Assembly (NCBI GenBank): GCA_009731375.1
Contig: BJOX01000314.1
Coordinates: 534,797 to 594,012 of the forward strand
DNA: 59,216 nucleotides
DNA from: Paulinella micropora
Lineage: Eukaryota; Cercozoa; Imbricatea; Euglyphida
Reading direction: 5' to 3'
Shown here: positions 14,811-23,648 of the stretch, one piece after another
Position numbering within the stretch: the first letter of the stretch is position 1
Layout: each line of letters begins with the position of its first letter
Notes under the pieces: model-generated
Database searches by the model: none
What the model was told of the DNA's origin: nothing
What the model saw: the letters and a program-made list of their open reading frames with translations, nothing else
Made by a program: the position numbers and the translations under genes

Positions 14811-15230
14811 TTGACTGACCTGTCAACCAAACAGGACTACTTGAATGAAATTAAAAAATGGAACCTTGACAGCGAAATTAAGAAACACACGATTAAATGG
14901 ACTAAGCCTGACATTGTATCTTTCTATGAACAATATAAACCAAGAGATGACAATGTTAAAGCAGTTATTCCGTTGGAAAACGTATTGGTTGAAGAGCCGA
15001 GCACACCATTTACGGCGACTGATTTAAAAGAGACTGAAATTACCGAAATAAAGGCTAATGTCGGCGAAGAGATAGTAAAGAAAGAAGATGAAACCGATAT
15101 TTTTCTACAATATGGTAAGTATAAAAAAATGAAAATTGAAGATGTTGCTAAGATTGATAAACCATACCTTGAATATTTAATTCAGCAACCTTATTTTAAT
15201 AATAAAGATGCGGTAAAAAAATATCTATGA
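14811..15230 (+). CDS. GKYKK-domain protein with SAP-like N-terminus
   Basis: 140 residues. The visible start is TTG at 14811; an ATG would need a one-base difference in ATTGACT, so the start is uncertain. N-terminal 45 residues are Lys-rich and helical (YLNEIKKW..., KPDIVSFYEQY), the middle is acidic, and residues 97-139 repeat the domain of the 13862 gene (YGKYKKMKIEDVA...YLEYLIQQPYF). The two genes therefore look like paralogues made of a shared C-terminal module with different N-termini. Function unknown. Confidence 0.6.
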   Translation: MTDLSTKQDYLNEIKKWNLDSEIKKHTIKWTKPDIVSFYEQYKPRDDNVKAVIPLENVLVEEPSTPFTATDLKETEITEIKANVGEEIVKKEDETDIFLQYGKYKKMKIEDVAKIDKPYLEYLIQQPYFNNKDAVKKYL

Positions 15231-15263
15231 TGATACATCGCTTTCCATTAAATTTTTTTTGCT

Positions 15264-16502
15264 TTATTGATCCTCTACGAAGTTAGCGATAAAATTGATA
15301 TTTCCTCCTCCACCAGCAGAGACAGACTTCTGCGTAAAAGTTAATACATCACTCGGCGATAGGTATATATCATAACTTCTAAGATTGATTTGTTGAGTTG
15401 AAGCACTATTTACATATAGTTTAAAAATTGTTGTTCCGTTTGCGATAGCACTCGCCTTTGTGTCAGTACCTACAATTGAATACTTAGAATCAACATCTGC
15501 AAAACCTGCTCCAGTTAGTGTTCCATTTAATACCATTCTGACAACATTCGACTTAGTATCTTCATTTGTAATACTTATCAAAGTTGGATAAACATTTGAA
15601 TAATTTGTTAAATTAGCACCGCCCGCATCAAATACCGCTTTGTTTCTTATACTAATAATAGGACTTTCAGTGGTGTTTGATGCTTTACTTTCTTCCACTT
15701 CGTTTGTTATACTCGTGTTTATCGTCTTCGTTCCCTCAATGAATAAACTAGCACTCGCTGTTTTAAGAGTTTGTATTCCAGTCGCTGCATCATTTATCAT
15801 TACTGCTGTAAAAGGTAATGGTGTATTTCGCAGGCTTACACCAGTATTAGCATTCGCATACTCAATCATATGAACTAATTGAAATAATCCTGTTATGGGA
15901 TTTTCAATATAAAACTTAATAGCACCAAACCCAAGATACTGAAATTGAATTTGAAATACATTTCCTCTGCTCCAGTCTAAGTCAGGCATAGCCGAAGTTC
16001 CATCGCACGGGTCGTTCCAATCTACTTGGTCAATATAATCTACAGCACATCCCGCACAATGTGCGATATTCATTCCTGCTTGATTTTTGTAAAAATAAAA
16101 TCCATCAACGAGATCATTTCCTATTCCAATAAATGAATAGTAATCTTTTGTATCACCCGTTGTCCATAGAGCAGTAAAGCGGGCTAGGACACCCATTCCA
16201 GTTCTATATTTTATTCTCCTTTTACTTACCAGTCTAGCATCTGCCGTTGCATTTGCTTGAGTTTTCAATTCAGCCATATTATTCAAAAATGACACAGACG
16301 ATTTTGTTTCTGTTTTTGTCCATATCCTAGTATTAATGGTATATGGAAAGATTTCTTGTAAAACTGGTGTTAATTGACCTACTACTGCTTCGCCAAAAAC
16401 GGTTTTTGAATTATTTGTTTCAACGTGTCCATCATATCCAACACTGACGTTTATAAATTCTCCGTCTGGATTTTGTGCGATTAAGTTTCTCTGATGAGAC
16501 AT
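15264..16502 (-). CDS. Large structural or fibre-like protein
   Basis: About 412 residues, intact, from the ATG read at 16502, which directly follows a hairpin; an in-frame ATG at 16532 lies inside the hairpin and is less likely. The protein is beta-rich, with few charges and many Asn/Thr/Ser, and has a central segment GMGVLARFTALW...YYSFIGIGN that looks like a lectin or laminin-G style sandwich, followed by a long repetitive C-terminal part. Together with its place directly downstream of the major capsid gene this suggests a virion surface protein. I do not recognise a named family. No frame break is visible, unlike most neighbours. Confidence 0.6.
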   Translation of the reverse strand: MSHQRNLIAQNPDGEFINVSVGYDGHVETNNSKTVFGEAVVGQLTPVLQEIFPYTINTRIWTKTETKSSVSFLNNMAELKTQANATADARLVSKRRIKYRTGMGVLARFTALWTTGDTKDYYSFIGIGNDLVDGFYFYKNQAGMNIAHCAGCAVDYIDQVDWNDPCDGTSAMPDLDWSRGNVFQIQFQYLGFGAIKFYIENPITGLFQLVHMIEYANANTGVSLRNTPLPFTAVMINDAATGIQTLKTASASLFIEGTKTINTSITNEVEESKASNTTESPIISIRNKAVFDAGGANLTNYSNVYPTLISITNEDTKSNVVRMVLNGTLTGAGFADVDSKYSIVGTDTKASAIANGTTIFKLYVNSASTQQINLRSYDIYLSPSDVLTFTQKSVSAGGGGNINFIANFVEDQ

Positions 16503-16503
16503 T

Positions 16504-16657
16504 GATATTTTATAATTGCGCTCTCGTTTCACTCACGCTTATTATAAAATATCGTTTTTTATTTTGAAAAAAATAAATGAATCTATTAATGTTTCACGAT
16601 GTTTGAAAAACACACGAGAATGAGTGAAACGAATGAGAGTGTGGATTTTCAAATATC
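16504..16657 (-). repeat. Paired stem-loops between MCP and the next gene (junction 2)
   Basis: Right hairpin 16598-16657 overlaps the last bases of the MCP stop codon: arms GATGTTTGAAAA and TTTTCAAATATC, then ACACAC/GTGTGG, around the loop core GAATGAGTGAAACGAATGA. Left hairpin 16504-16516 with 16541-16553 is a perfect 13-bp stem and ends 1 nt before the ATG of the following gene; its loop CTCGTTTCACTCACG is a diverged inverted copy of the right loop. A 44-nt A/T spacer separates them. Confidence 0.85.
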
Positions 16658-18154
16658 AACTAATTGTAATCATATTTGCCTTAACCTGTACCTCCCGCTG
16701 AGTAATGGCCACGGTGTAATGGTTGTAGGCAGCAGCGTAGGCAGCAGCCACAGTGGTCGCAATAAACTCCCATCGTCGCTCAGTATCAAGACTTAAACCG
16801 CTGATTTCATTTTGGTCTTTGCTCCATAGCGGGCGGGTATTATCCCAAGCATCAACCCAGAACCAATTGTATTTATACACATCGTTATTCAACAAGGCCG
16901 AACCCTCAACCTTTGGCTTCAAATACATATAGTCTTCTTCGCTCGCAGTGTCAATGTTGAATTCTTGCTGGCGGGAACCATCCAGAGTAGTGTAAAAATT
17001 GACAACCTTAGCAGCGGCACGATTATCGTTGTCATAGGCTGTGTTCTTTCTTTCTTCTGTGTTAAAAACAGAGTGATAAATCTTCTTCAAACGGCGATCG
17101 TGGCCTCTGTCAAATCGCATACTAATGTTTTGGCTTGTGCTTGCTTGCGTAGTATTCGTATAAACATAGGGATAATCAATATTGAAGTTCATGCCTTCGG
17201 GGCTAGCAATCTTCTGCTGGATTGATTGAATGATATCGAAGTTCGTTTCAACCGCAAGAAACAAGGCAAGATTGGTGACATCAGCAGATACAGCCATAGG
17301 CATGGTAGCATTTAGTGCCGCAAGATAAGCAGTGCTAATACAAGTAGCCGCACCATTCGTCACCGTATAACTGGTTCTGTCAGCAGCACCCCACACAATC
17401 CGCATAGTCAAAATTTCTGGAAACATAATAGTCTTATCAAGTGCGAAAATAGTGTTAATAATCATACCCAAAGGAATTTTAACATTAGTGGCCAAAGCGG
17501 CATTCGCTCCACTTCCCACAAGATACTTCGCCTCGTTGTAATTAACATTTACGGCGGATAGTGCTCCAACTCCAGTCGTTAGAGCAGCATCATCATGACT
17601 ACGAGCAGAAATCACTGGCTCACGCAATAGACCCTGAGTAGAGGCGGCAAAATTGTTACCAGCATCGGTAGCCGCACGAAAGGCAGTTCTAGTTGTTTCA
17701 ACAGCACTGATATTAATCAAGCCGTTAGCATTACACTTTTGGAGCATACAGCCATAGCCACTAGCATCACCGTGGTTAGGAAGGTCTAGGAAATCCTTCA
17801 AACTCATTTCTGGTTTCCACAGCATCTTAGTTACCATTCTAAGATGGTTAAGGTCGCACAGATAAACACCGCTACGGGTCTGAAGTTGTATCTGGCTAAT
17901 TTGTGAAAGGCAGTCCATAAAAATTCTAGAATAAACATCGGCACCAGCCGCTCTCATAGTATAAGTAAAACTCAAATAAGACCGAGCGAGATTAAAAGGC
18001 TGCTAATAAGGTCAAAACTTCGTTGTTGTCCGCCAGCAGTGGTGACTTCAAATGTTCCAGAACCCTCACGAGGGGCGAGTTTATTCAAACGATAAGAAGC
18101 ACTGATGTAGTCAGTTCTAGAAAAGTCTAGTTCGCCGCCGTGTTGAGTTGGCAT
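16656..18154 (-). CDS. MCP: Major capsid protein (double jelly-roll)
   Basis: About 499 residues, the usual size for Polinton capsid proteins, which build the pseudo-hexameric capsid shell. N-terminus MPTQHGGELDFSRTDY is read from the ATG at 18154; the frame is lost by one base in a T run near 17984 and resumes at LSFTYTMRAAGADVYSR, so the internal Met is not the true start. The body is beta-rich with the expected layout of two barrels: first about residues 50-290, second with the DRGHDRRLKKIYHS stretch and an Ala-rich C-terminal helix. It is followed at once by hairpin junction 2. Assignment rests on length, composition and the surrounding morphogenesis cluster; there is no catalytic motif to check. 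Confidence 0.78.
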
Positions 18155-18177
18155 TTTGTTTTAGGTTTTTTTGGCAG

Positions 18178-18187
18178 NNNNNNNNNN
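18178..18187. other. 10-N scaffold join
   Basis: GGCAG is repeated on both sides, which suggests overlapping contig ends that were not merged. It lies 23 bp upstream of the MCP start. Confidence 0.95.
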
Positions 18188-18260
18188 GGCAGTTGTGAAA
18201 ATTAACTAATTCACTGGAATATATTTATAGAACAAATAAATAATTCTAAAATTAAATTAA

Positions 18261-19042
18261 TTAACGGGTTTTTGACAAATTGAAAAATGATGTAAATAAA
18301 TTAAAATAATTAGTCTCTCTGTAAATAAACAATGTCATAACGATACCCAAACCATTAAGATTTATAGCCTGATCGTTTTCGTCTGTAAGATAAAACCTAT
18401 ATACATTATTTGAACTAGTTGATAATTTCTTACCATACTCAGACCCACTTCCGTCGTATATAATGGTTCCAAATGGAATTTCATTCGCCGTGTATATTTC
18501 TTGTAGCACGTGATTATGTCCTTCACCAACTAAGTCCGATTGAAAGTATAAAGTCTTTTCGCCAGTTAGAATAATCACATTCGGCGATTTAATAAATTAT
18601 TAGCGAAGAAATATGTAGAATTTCTATCAAACCCCATAACCTCGTGAATACGGGTATCATCATCAAATATAAACCGCGGTTGAATTCCCTTATTCTCTGA
18701 CACACTGAATGTTAATTTTACTGGATACCACATAAGTATAATTATTTGGGCTGTCTGCGGTTAGCACCTCCGACAACTTATTTTTTAGATTGTTCATTGT
18801 GTAGTTTCCCTCAGGTATCGTAATTAAAGCCTCATACCCGTCTTCGCTAAGAGTAAAAGTATTATATGGTGAAGCCACAGAGTAATACGACTTCGGCACA
18901 TATATATGAAGTATTTTACAATGTGTGGGATTGTCTAGCCCCTCATATTGATTTTGTGTGTAAAGTCGCTGTCTGTGCCAGTTATTCGGTTTTTGCTGTT
19001 GATATAGTAAATACCCGAACTTCTTCCTCCCTTATAGCCCAT
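18261..19042 (-). CDS. Penton (minor capsid) protein, broken
   Basis: Single jelly-roll protein of the capsid vertices, next to MCP as is usual. The start is the ATG read at 19042; the first residues contain YYINSKNRITGT, the typical opening of Polinton and virophage pentons. A TAG lies in frame at 18937-18935, the frame shifts near 18900, 18700 and 18585, and the pieces match the family order: PEGNYTMNNLKNKLSEVL, then a Gly-Phe turn, then LVGEGHNHVLQEIY, EIPFGTIIYDG and YRFYLTDEND...INLNGLG near the C-terminus. Total about 260 residues, as expected. Its 5' end overlaps the 3' end of the GIY-YIG frame. Confidence 0.75.
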
Positions 19043-19563
19043 TGTATACTACACGAATAATTTTTGGATATCTGATATATTATATTTTTTGTTATTTTTA
19101 TAAACTTTTCTTTGTTATTCTGATAATATATTTTCCTTTTTTGAATCTGTCTATCTCTGTTATCAATATTCCATAATTTCTCATATTCTTTCAAATATTC
19201 CTTTTTTTTTTCTCTGTGTTGTCTATTATGTCGCATCATTTCTTCTCTATGTTCTTGTCTATATTCTCCGTCTGTGCGACCAGCTATTTGCTTATTTACA
19301 CATTCTCTATGATTACGTATATATTCTCCTTTTTTCAATAGACTTTCCTTATCATCGCAAGGATATTTTTCCAATAACTCAATATAAACATCTTCATACT
19401 TTAATATTTCAATTGCTTTACCTAACTTGCTTTTTCTCTCTTTATATTCCCACCTATGCTTAGCGAGCCTCTGTGCTAATGTTTGAGTAGTTGAACCAAT
19501 ATAAATTTGGTTTGTTTGGTGTGAGCGAAGAGTGTAAATTTTCCCTTATCGGTAGTCTGGCAT
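18982..19563 (-). CDS. GIY-YIG endonuclease
   Basis: About 190 residues. The first 45 contain KIYTLRSHQ...IYIGSTTQTLAQRLAKH, i.e. a GIY-YIG nuclease core with the catalytic Arg. An in-frame TAA sits at codon 6 (19548-19546). The rest is a strongly charged helical tail with Asn/Lys/Tyr repeats (YYQNNKEKFIK), as in phage and giant-virus homing GIY-YIG enzymes. The frame runs into the penton start, so its real stop may be just before. Placement between protease and penton suggests a mobile homing gene rather than a structural one. Confidence 0.72.
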
Positions 19564-19605
19564 ATTCTTTTATATTCTTTTATATTCTCTTATTTAATAC
19601 ATAAT

Positions 19606-20372
19606 TCAGATGAATGTGTTAAAAGCATCACCATAACAATTCTGTGCTTTTAACTTTTCTGCTTCGTCTTCTTTTAAGTCTGTGTAGCCAGTAGCGAATT
19701 TAAATTATTACCTTTCGCTCGCTCCATCAAAAATCTCATAGAATGAAATCCGCATGTGTCCGAGGTGTTTGATTGGTTCTTAACTTGATTTACTTTCATA
19801 AGCAGGTATGTGCTTGGGTGGCTTTTGTCTATTAGTTGTTTCATTTGTTGTTGAAAGTTTTCTATTGGCTCGTAAAGTGCTAATGGGTCATAGACTTCTA
19901 CTGACCTGTCTTTATCTAGACTTATCCATACTGCTATCCAATGAGACCCCGCTTGTTTGTGATTGTCCAAATTCATAATAAATCCGTATCGCTTTCTGCT
20001 TCCTGGCTTCAACTTGTTGATTTCATCGCTTGCTATCGCTCCGAGATACCATCCATATTTTTTCATTATATCATCTATTTCATTAGTCATTAAACCGCGA
20101 CCCTCTCCTTGTAAGGGGACTTGCTCTGGCGTCTCCGCGACGCTCGGGGGTGAAATCCCCTCCTCTGGCTCTGGTTGCTGTGGCTCTGGTTGCTGTGAAG
20201 TGACGCTTGGGGGTAGCGGTGTCTCCGCGACACTCGGGGGTATGGTAGGGGGTGAAATCCCCTCCTGGGGCATACCTTCATCAACATTTAAATCCGCTGA
20301 AACTTGTTTATCTACATTTGGGTCTATAGTCATTTTGCTAGTTAGAGTTTTTACAAAGTCCTTTTTATTCAT
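19606..20372 (-). CDS. Adenain-like cysteine protease with Pro-rich N-terminus
   Basis: Virion maturation protease of the adenovirus/Ulp1 clan. Catalytic residues are visible: His144 in GSHWIAVW, Asp162 in VEVYDPL, Gln200 in KNQSN and Cys207 in DTCGFHSMRF. Residues 35-90 are a disordered Pro/Glu/Gln region with repeats of EGISPP and PPSVAETP, not usual for adenains. The open frame stops at 19674, but a one-base shift near 19690 restores a charged C-terminal tail ending at 19606. Expected to cleave capsid precursors; lies in the minus-strand morphogenesis cluster between the 20411 gene and GIY-YIG. Confidence 0.85.
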
Positions 20373-20410
20373 TGTGTGCCTCCAATCATTGCGGGATAGA
20401 TATTTTTTAA

Positions 20411-20905
20411 TTATTTTATTGAAAATACCTTATCAATTAATTCTTCTAATGTCTTCGCTCCAGTCCCTTTTTGTTTATAATCTCCAATATTTTGGAGATT
20501 TCCCATAAACTCTTCATATCTAGCATAATCCGCTACTTTTCTTTTTACGTTTTCCTTTTCATTTCCAACATCAATATTAAACCTTTTAATCATGTCAATA
20601 ATCCACTTTGCAGTGTCTTTGTAATTTAATTTTTTATGACCATCACTATCCAGTCTCTTTTTTAAAGCCTTTGCTAACTCTTTTATAGTAATGTTTGGGT
20701 GATAAGTTTTTGAAAATGCAGAGATTAAAAATTGATTAATTTGTAAATGTTCAAAATGCTTACCCTTTTCTTCTGCTTTCTTTTCTTCCTTTTCAAGTTT
20801 TTCTTTATATTCTTCTGCTAACTTTTTCTTTTCCTCTAAAGATGCCGCTGTGGCTATAGCCGTCTGAATATCTTGACTGGCTTTTTGTAAGTCTTTACGA
20901 CTCAT
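20411..20905 (-). CDS. Helical, coiled-coil protein of unknown function
   Basis: 164 residues, intact. Residues 20-50 are a Lys/Glu heptad-rich coiled coil; the C-terminal two thirds are helical with NFD/VGNEKENV-like charged turns and no recognised motif. Its ATG overlaps the TGA of the upstream gene by four bases (ATGA, 20905-20902), so the two are probably translated in tandem or came from one transcript. Likely a virion or assembly accessory protein by location only. Confidence 0.6.
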   Translation of the reverse strand: MSRKDLQKASQDIQTAIATAASLEEKKKLAEEYKEKLEKEEKKAEEKGKHFEHLQINQFLISAFSKTYHPNITIKELAKALKKRLDSDGHKKLNYKDTAKWIIDMIKRFNIDVGNEKENVKRKVADYARYEEFMGNLQNIGDYKQKGTGAKTLEELIDKVFSIK

Positions 20906-21719
20906 CTTTTTATGAACTTATCTGTATATCCTGCTAATTTCAGTGTTTCAATATCTTTCTGCTTTTGCTTGTTTTCTTCCTCATATTGCTCTTTCGTTTT
21001 CAATGGTGCTTCATCTCCTAAATTAGGTAATTGTGGTGCTTGTGGCGGGGCTCCTAATTGTGGTGCTTGTGGCGGTGCTCCTAATGGTGGTGCTTGTGGC
21101 GGTGCTCCTAATGGTGGTGCTTGTGGCTGACCATGTTATGGTGGCATAATATATTGATATTGCGGTGGCGGTGGTAATGCTTGTATCCTACTTTTTCTGT
21201 CTTCTTCATATTTTACATGTTCTATGAGTTTTTGCTCCCTTCTTAGTTCTCTGGCTTTTTGTTCTTGTCGTTCATTAATATCCGCTAGTTCTCTTTTATG
21301 TTCCCTATCCATTATATTTTGTCTTTCCTTAGCATCTGCTATGTCTTTTCGTTCTAGCCTTTTCTTTTCTTCTTCTATCTCATCCCTTTTCTTCTTTTCC
21401 TTTGCTTCCTCGTCATGTATTAACTCATATTTCTTTTGTAAGTTGCTTTGTATCTGGTTTCGGTTCTCGTGTTCAAGACGATTGAAATCAGATTTGATTA
21501 TTTTTCTCTTGGTTTGCGACTAGCCCTTTGCGACTTTGGCTTACCAATATATTTCATAAAAAGTTTAACGATTTGTAATGTGATTAAATCATTTGTTTTC
21601 TTACCAAAATTAAGATAATATTTTTTACCCTTCTGGATAATATAAGGCCTCCCGCTCTTATTTCTATAGACTCGTGGTGGTCTTACCTTAGCCTTTGATA
21701 TTTTAGAATTGCGCTTCAT
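20902..21719 (-). CDS. Basic N-terminus plus coiled-coil and Ala/Pro repeat protein, broken
   Basis: The ATG read at 21719 opens a basic domain with VYRNKSGRPYIIQKGKKYYLNFG, a motif style seen in virophage and Polinton small genes. The frame shifts near 21515 into a long Glu/Arg/Lys coiled coil (about 21510-21190), then a TAA at about 21138 and four 9-residue repeats of the type GAPPQAPPL (27-bp units, about 21030-21125), and a Lys-rich tail ending at 20902. The fused reading is inferred from the overlap and lack of a second start. Function unknown; basic plus coiled-coil layout would suit a core or scaffold protein. Confidence 0.5.
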
Positions 21720-21876
21720 GCTTCGCATTATCGCTTATTCTAAAACATCCATTTTTTTATTTTAGAAAAAATAATGGACTATGATATTTCAGAATTACAT
21801 TTCATTAACTAATCCTTCGATGTTTGACAATAAACGAGAATGAGCAAAGCGAATGAGAGTGAAATTGTCAAATATC
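21697..21876 (-). repeat. Paired stem-loops (junction 3)
   Basis: Right hairpin: arms 21819-21831 and 21864-21876 (13 bp, one G.T), beginning 1 nt after the TGA of the basic virion-like gene, with loop core GAGAATGAGCAAAGCGAATGAG. Left hairpin: arms 21697-21709 and 21737-21749, straddling the ATG of the next gene, with loop ends TGCGC/GCTT like junction 2. The spacer is 69 nt. Confidence 0.83.
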
Positions 21877-21877
21877 T

Positions 21878-22189
21878 TCAGCGAAACTTTACAGCCCCTC
21901 CTCGTTGCTTACCATAACCAAGTTTTGCAGCAGTAGAACCAATACGAGACTCATATGGAACCCCGACATCGCCAAGGGCATTAGCGGTCTTTGAAATAAT
22001 CTTGTTATCGCGAAGGAATTTATTAACAGCCATTGCGGTTTTTCCGACCTTAGCCCAGTTAATCTTTCCTCCCTTTTGACCACATCCCTTCTTCTTAGTT
22101 TTCTTTTTTCCTCCCTTCTGTGGCATTGATGGATTGTATCCGATTTTATATCCTGATGGTTGTGAAATTATCACTGGTGATACTGGCAT
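21878..22189 (-). CDS. Small basic virion-like protein (adenovirus pX/VI-like features)
   Basis: 103 residues, intact. Order: short hydrophobic N-terminus ending in PSGYKIGYNPS, a Lys/Gly block KGGKKKTKKKGCGQKGG, an amphipathic helix INWAKVGKTAMAVNKFL, then ALGDVGVPYESR and a Gly-rich basic end. A basic stretch plus amphipathic helix recalls small adenovirus core or membrane-lytic proteins, and Polinton and adintovirus genomes encode such proteins beside the ATPase. No sequence family is certain. It is bracketed by hairpin junctions on both sides. Confidence 0.6.
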   Translation of the reverse strand: MPVSPVIISQPSGYKIGYNPSMPQKGGKKKTKKKGCGQKGGKINWAKVGKTAMAVNKFLRDNKIISKTANALGDVGVPYESRIGSTAAKLGYGKQRGGAVKFR

Positions 22190-22218
22190 ATATAATACAG
22201 AAAAATAATTAATTAAAA

Positions 22219-22386
22219 GATATTAAAAAATTCACACTCTCATCCAATGTTGAATTTTTCATTTTAAAATTCAACATATCACTCATTTTCGTGTGTTTTT
22301 TAAATATCGGTGTTGCTTTAATGGTTTTGATGTTTGACAATAAACGAGAATGAGTGAAACGAATGAGACTGAAATTGTCAAATATC
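22219..22386 (-). repeat. Paired stem-loops between ATPase and basic gene (junction 4)
   Basis: Right hairpin: arms 22329-22341 and 22374-22386 (13 bp, one G.T), loop core GAATGAGTGAAACGAATGA, starting 1 nt after the probable ATPase TAA at 22390-22388. Left hairpin: outer imperfect arms 22219-22237 and 22291-22308 with an inner perfect 10-bp stem (22249-22258 with 22266-22275). Confidence 0.83.
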
Positions 22387-22387
22387 A

Positions 22388-23206
22388 TTACTTAAGACGA
22401 AGATTAAAATTTTTCTTAACTCATCATCAACACTTGAAACATAAAGAAAATTAAATCGTTCCTTTGTTGCTTCGTGATACTTTTGAAGAAAGTAATCAAA
22501 ATCAAAAGATAAGTCTAAGTGCTTATACACGAGTTCCATTTTGTCCTGAGACTGGCCTGGAAAGATTAATAAATAGTCTAACTGCTTAATGGCTTCTGGC
22601 CGTACTAGGTCGTTCAGATACTGACTAGACATAATCACCTTACTTTTATAGTGTCTGTTCTTTTTTAACAAATCGCTTACGGACTTGTCTCTTAATCCAC
22701 TTCCTAAATCGTCCAAGACAAAAACAACCTCTGGCGAAATATACTTGCTTGGTCGCTCTTTTGGTGCCTCCTTTTATCTGTTTCTTTTCTTTTCCAAAGT
22801 ATAAAAATTGCGGTTTCTCCATCGGTTCTTTATCGTCCTGTTTAATTTCGCCTTCCTGCTCTTCTTCTGGTTTGTTCAGTTTGTCTAACTCATAATCAAT
22901 GACATTCACACCATCTGATTTGAGAAAGGTATATACAGCCATCGGGTTTCCCCTGTTCTTAAAGTGCTTTACCATTGCTTTATAAATGTAGTCCTTGTGA
23001 ATTGTTGAAGCAATAATGTCAATACAGGTTTTTCTGTCGGTCTTCCGTTTCAGTATGTCAAAGAGTGCTGTCGTTTTCCCGCTCTTCTTACGAGCAAGTA
23101 GAAATATATTGGCATACGGCTCATTAAATAATTTATAACCTTTCGCCTGTTTATTACCTTCACCATCCTGCTTAACTGGTCTAACCTTTACGTTATTCAA
23201 CTTCTC
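22388..23206 (-). CDS. A32/FtsK-type genome packaging ATPase, frameshifted
   Basis: Motor that pumps viral DNA into capsids. From the ATG at 23206, Walker A is ARKKSGKTTAL (residues about 39-49). The frame is lost near 22770 and returns with the Walker B block FVLDDLGSG, then a sensor-like MSSQYLNDLVRPE segment and a C-terminal helical part. A second one-base slip in the A/T run near 22405 would place the stop at 22388 rather than 22378, just before hairpin junction 4. About 270 residues, normal for Polinton ATPases. A Glu-rich insertion (about residues 125-150) separates the Walker motifs. Confidence 0.85.
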
Positions 23207-23263
23207 CATCTTATATATTTTAAGCAAGAAATAGTTATGAATTTCTAAATTCATACATTGTTG

Positions 23264-23620
23264 CTACGCAACGAATTCCAAACACACAACAATTCTTCCC
23301 GCTAAATTTCTTGTATCAATATTTCCGCTGTCGGTTTCAAGGACTTTAAATGTATATTGTCCGTCCGTCCATCCAACGACACCTAAATTATAACTAAGGT
23401 TTGAAATGTTTGCTGTGGTGCTGTCGGAGAATGTACCAATAATTCCAATTCTATCCATGTAAAGAATTCTGGTTTTTGTCTCTGTCTGGTCGTTATAGTA
23501 GTGAATAAACTTAACATTCATTTTGGTGGGTGTAAATGACATTTGAATGTTCTTGTTGAATGATTTACCCACAAAATCATTGCTTAGAAAAACAATCCTT
23601 TGGTATTTGAACTCACTCAT
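23264..23620 (-). CDS. Small beta-rich protein of unknown function
   Basis: 118 residues, intact. Alternating hydrophobic strands, SFTPTKMNVKFIHYY and a C-terminal LAGRIVVCLEF, suggest a beta sandwich, perhaps a capsid-associated protein. No motif is recognised. It is upstream of the ATPase on the same strand, 58 bp away, and probably co-expressed with the morphogenesis genes. Confidence 0.55.
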   Translation of the reverse strand: MSEFKYQRIVFLSNDFVGKSFNKNIQMSFTPTKMNVKFIHYYNDQTETKTRILYMDRIGIIGTFSDSTTANISNLSYNLGVVGWTDGQYTFKVLETDSGNIDTRNLAGRIVVCLEFVA

Positions 23621-23648
23621 AAATTATATAATATATAATATTAAAAAA

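Noticed and set aside
20912-21523. Plus-strand Cys/Gly/Ser-rich frames
   Set aside because: Antisense of the coiled-coil protein; the minus strand gives charged helices and the ATGA overlap with the next gene.
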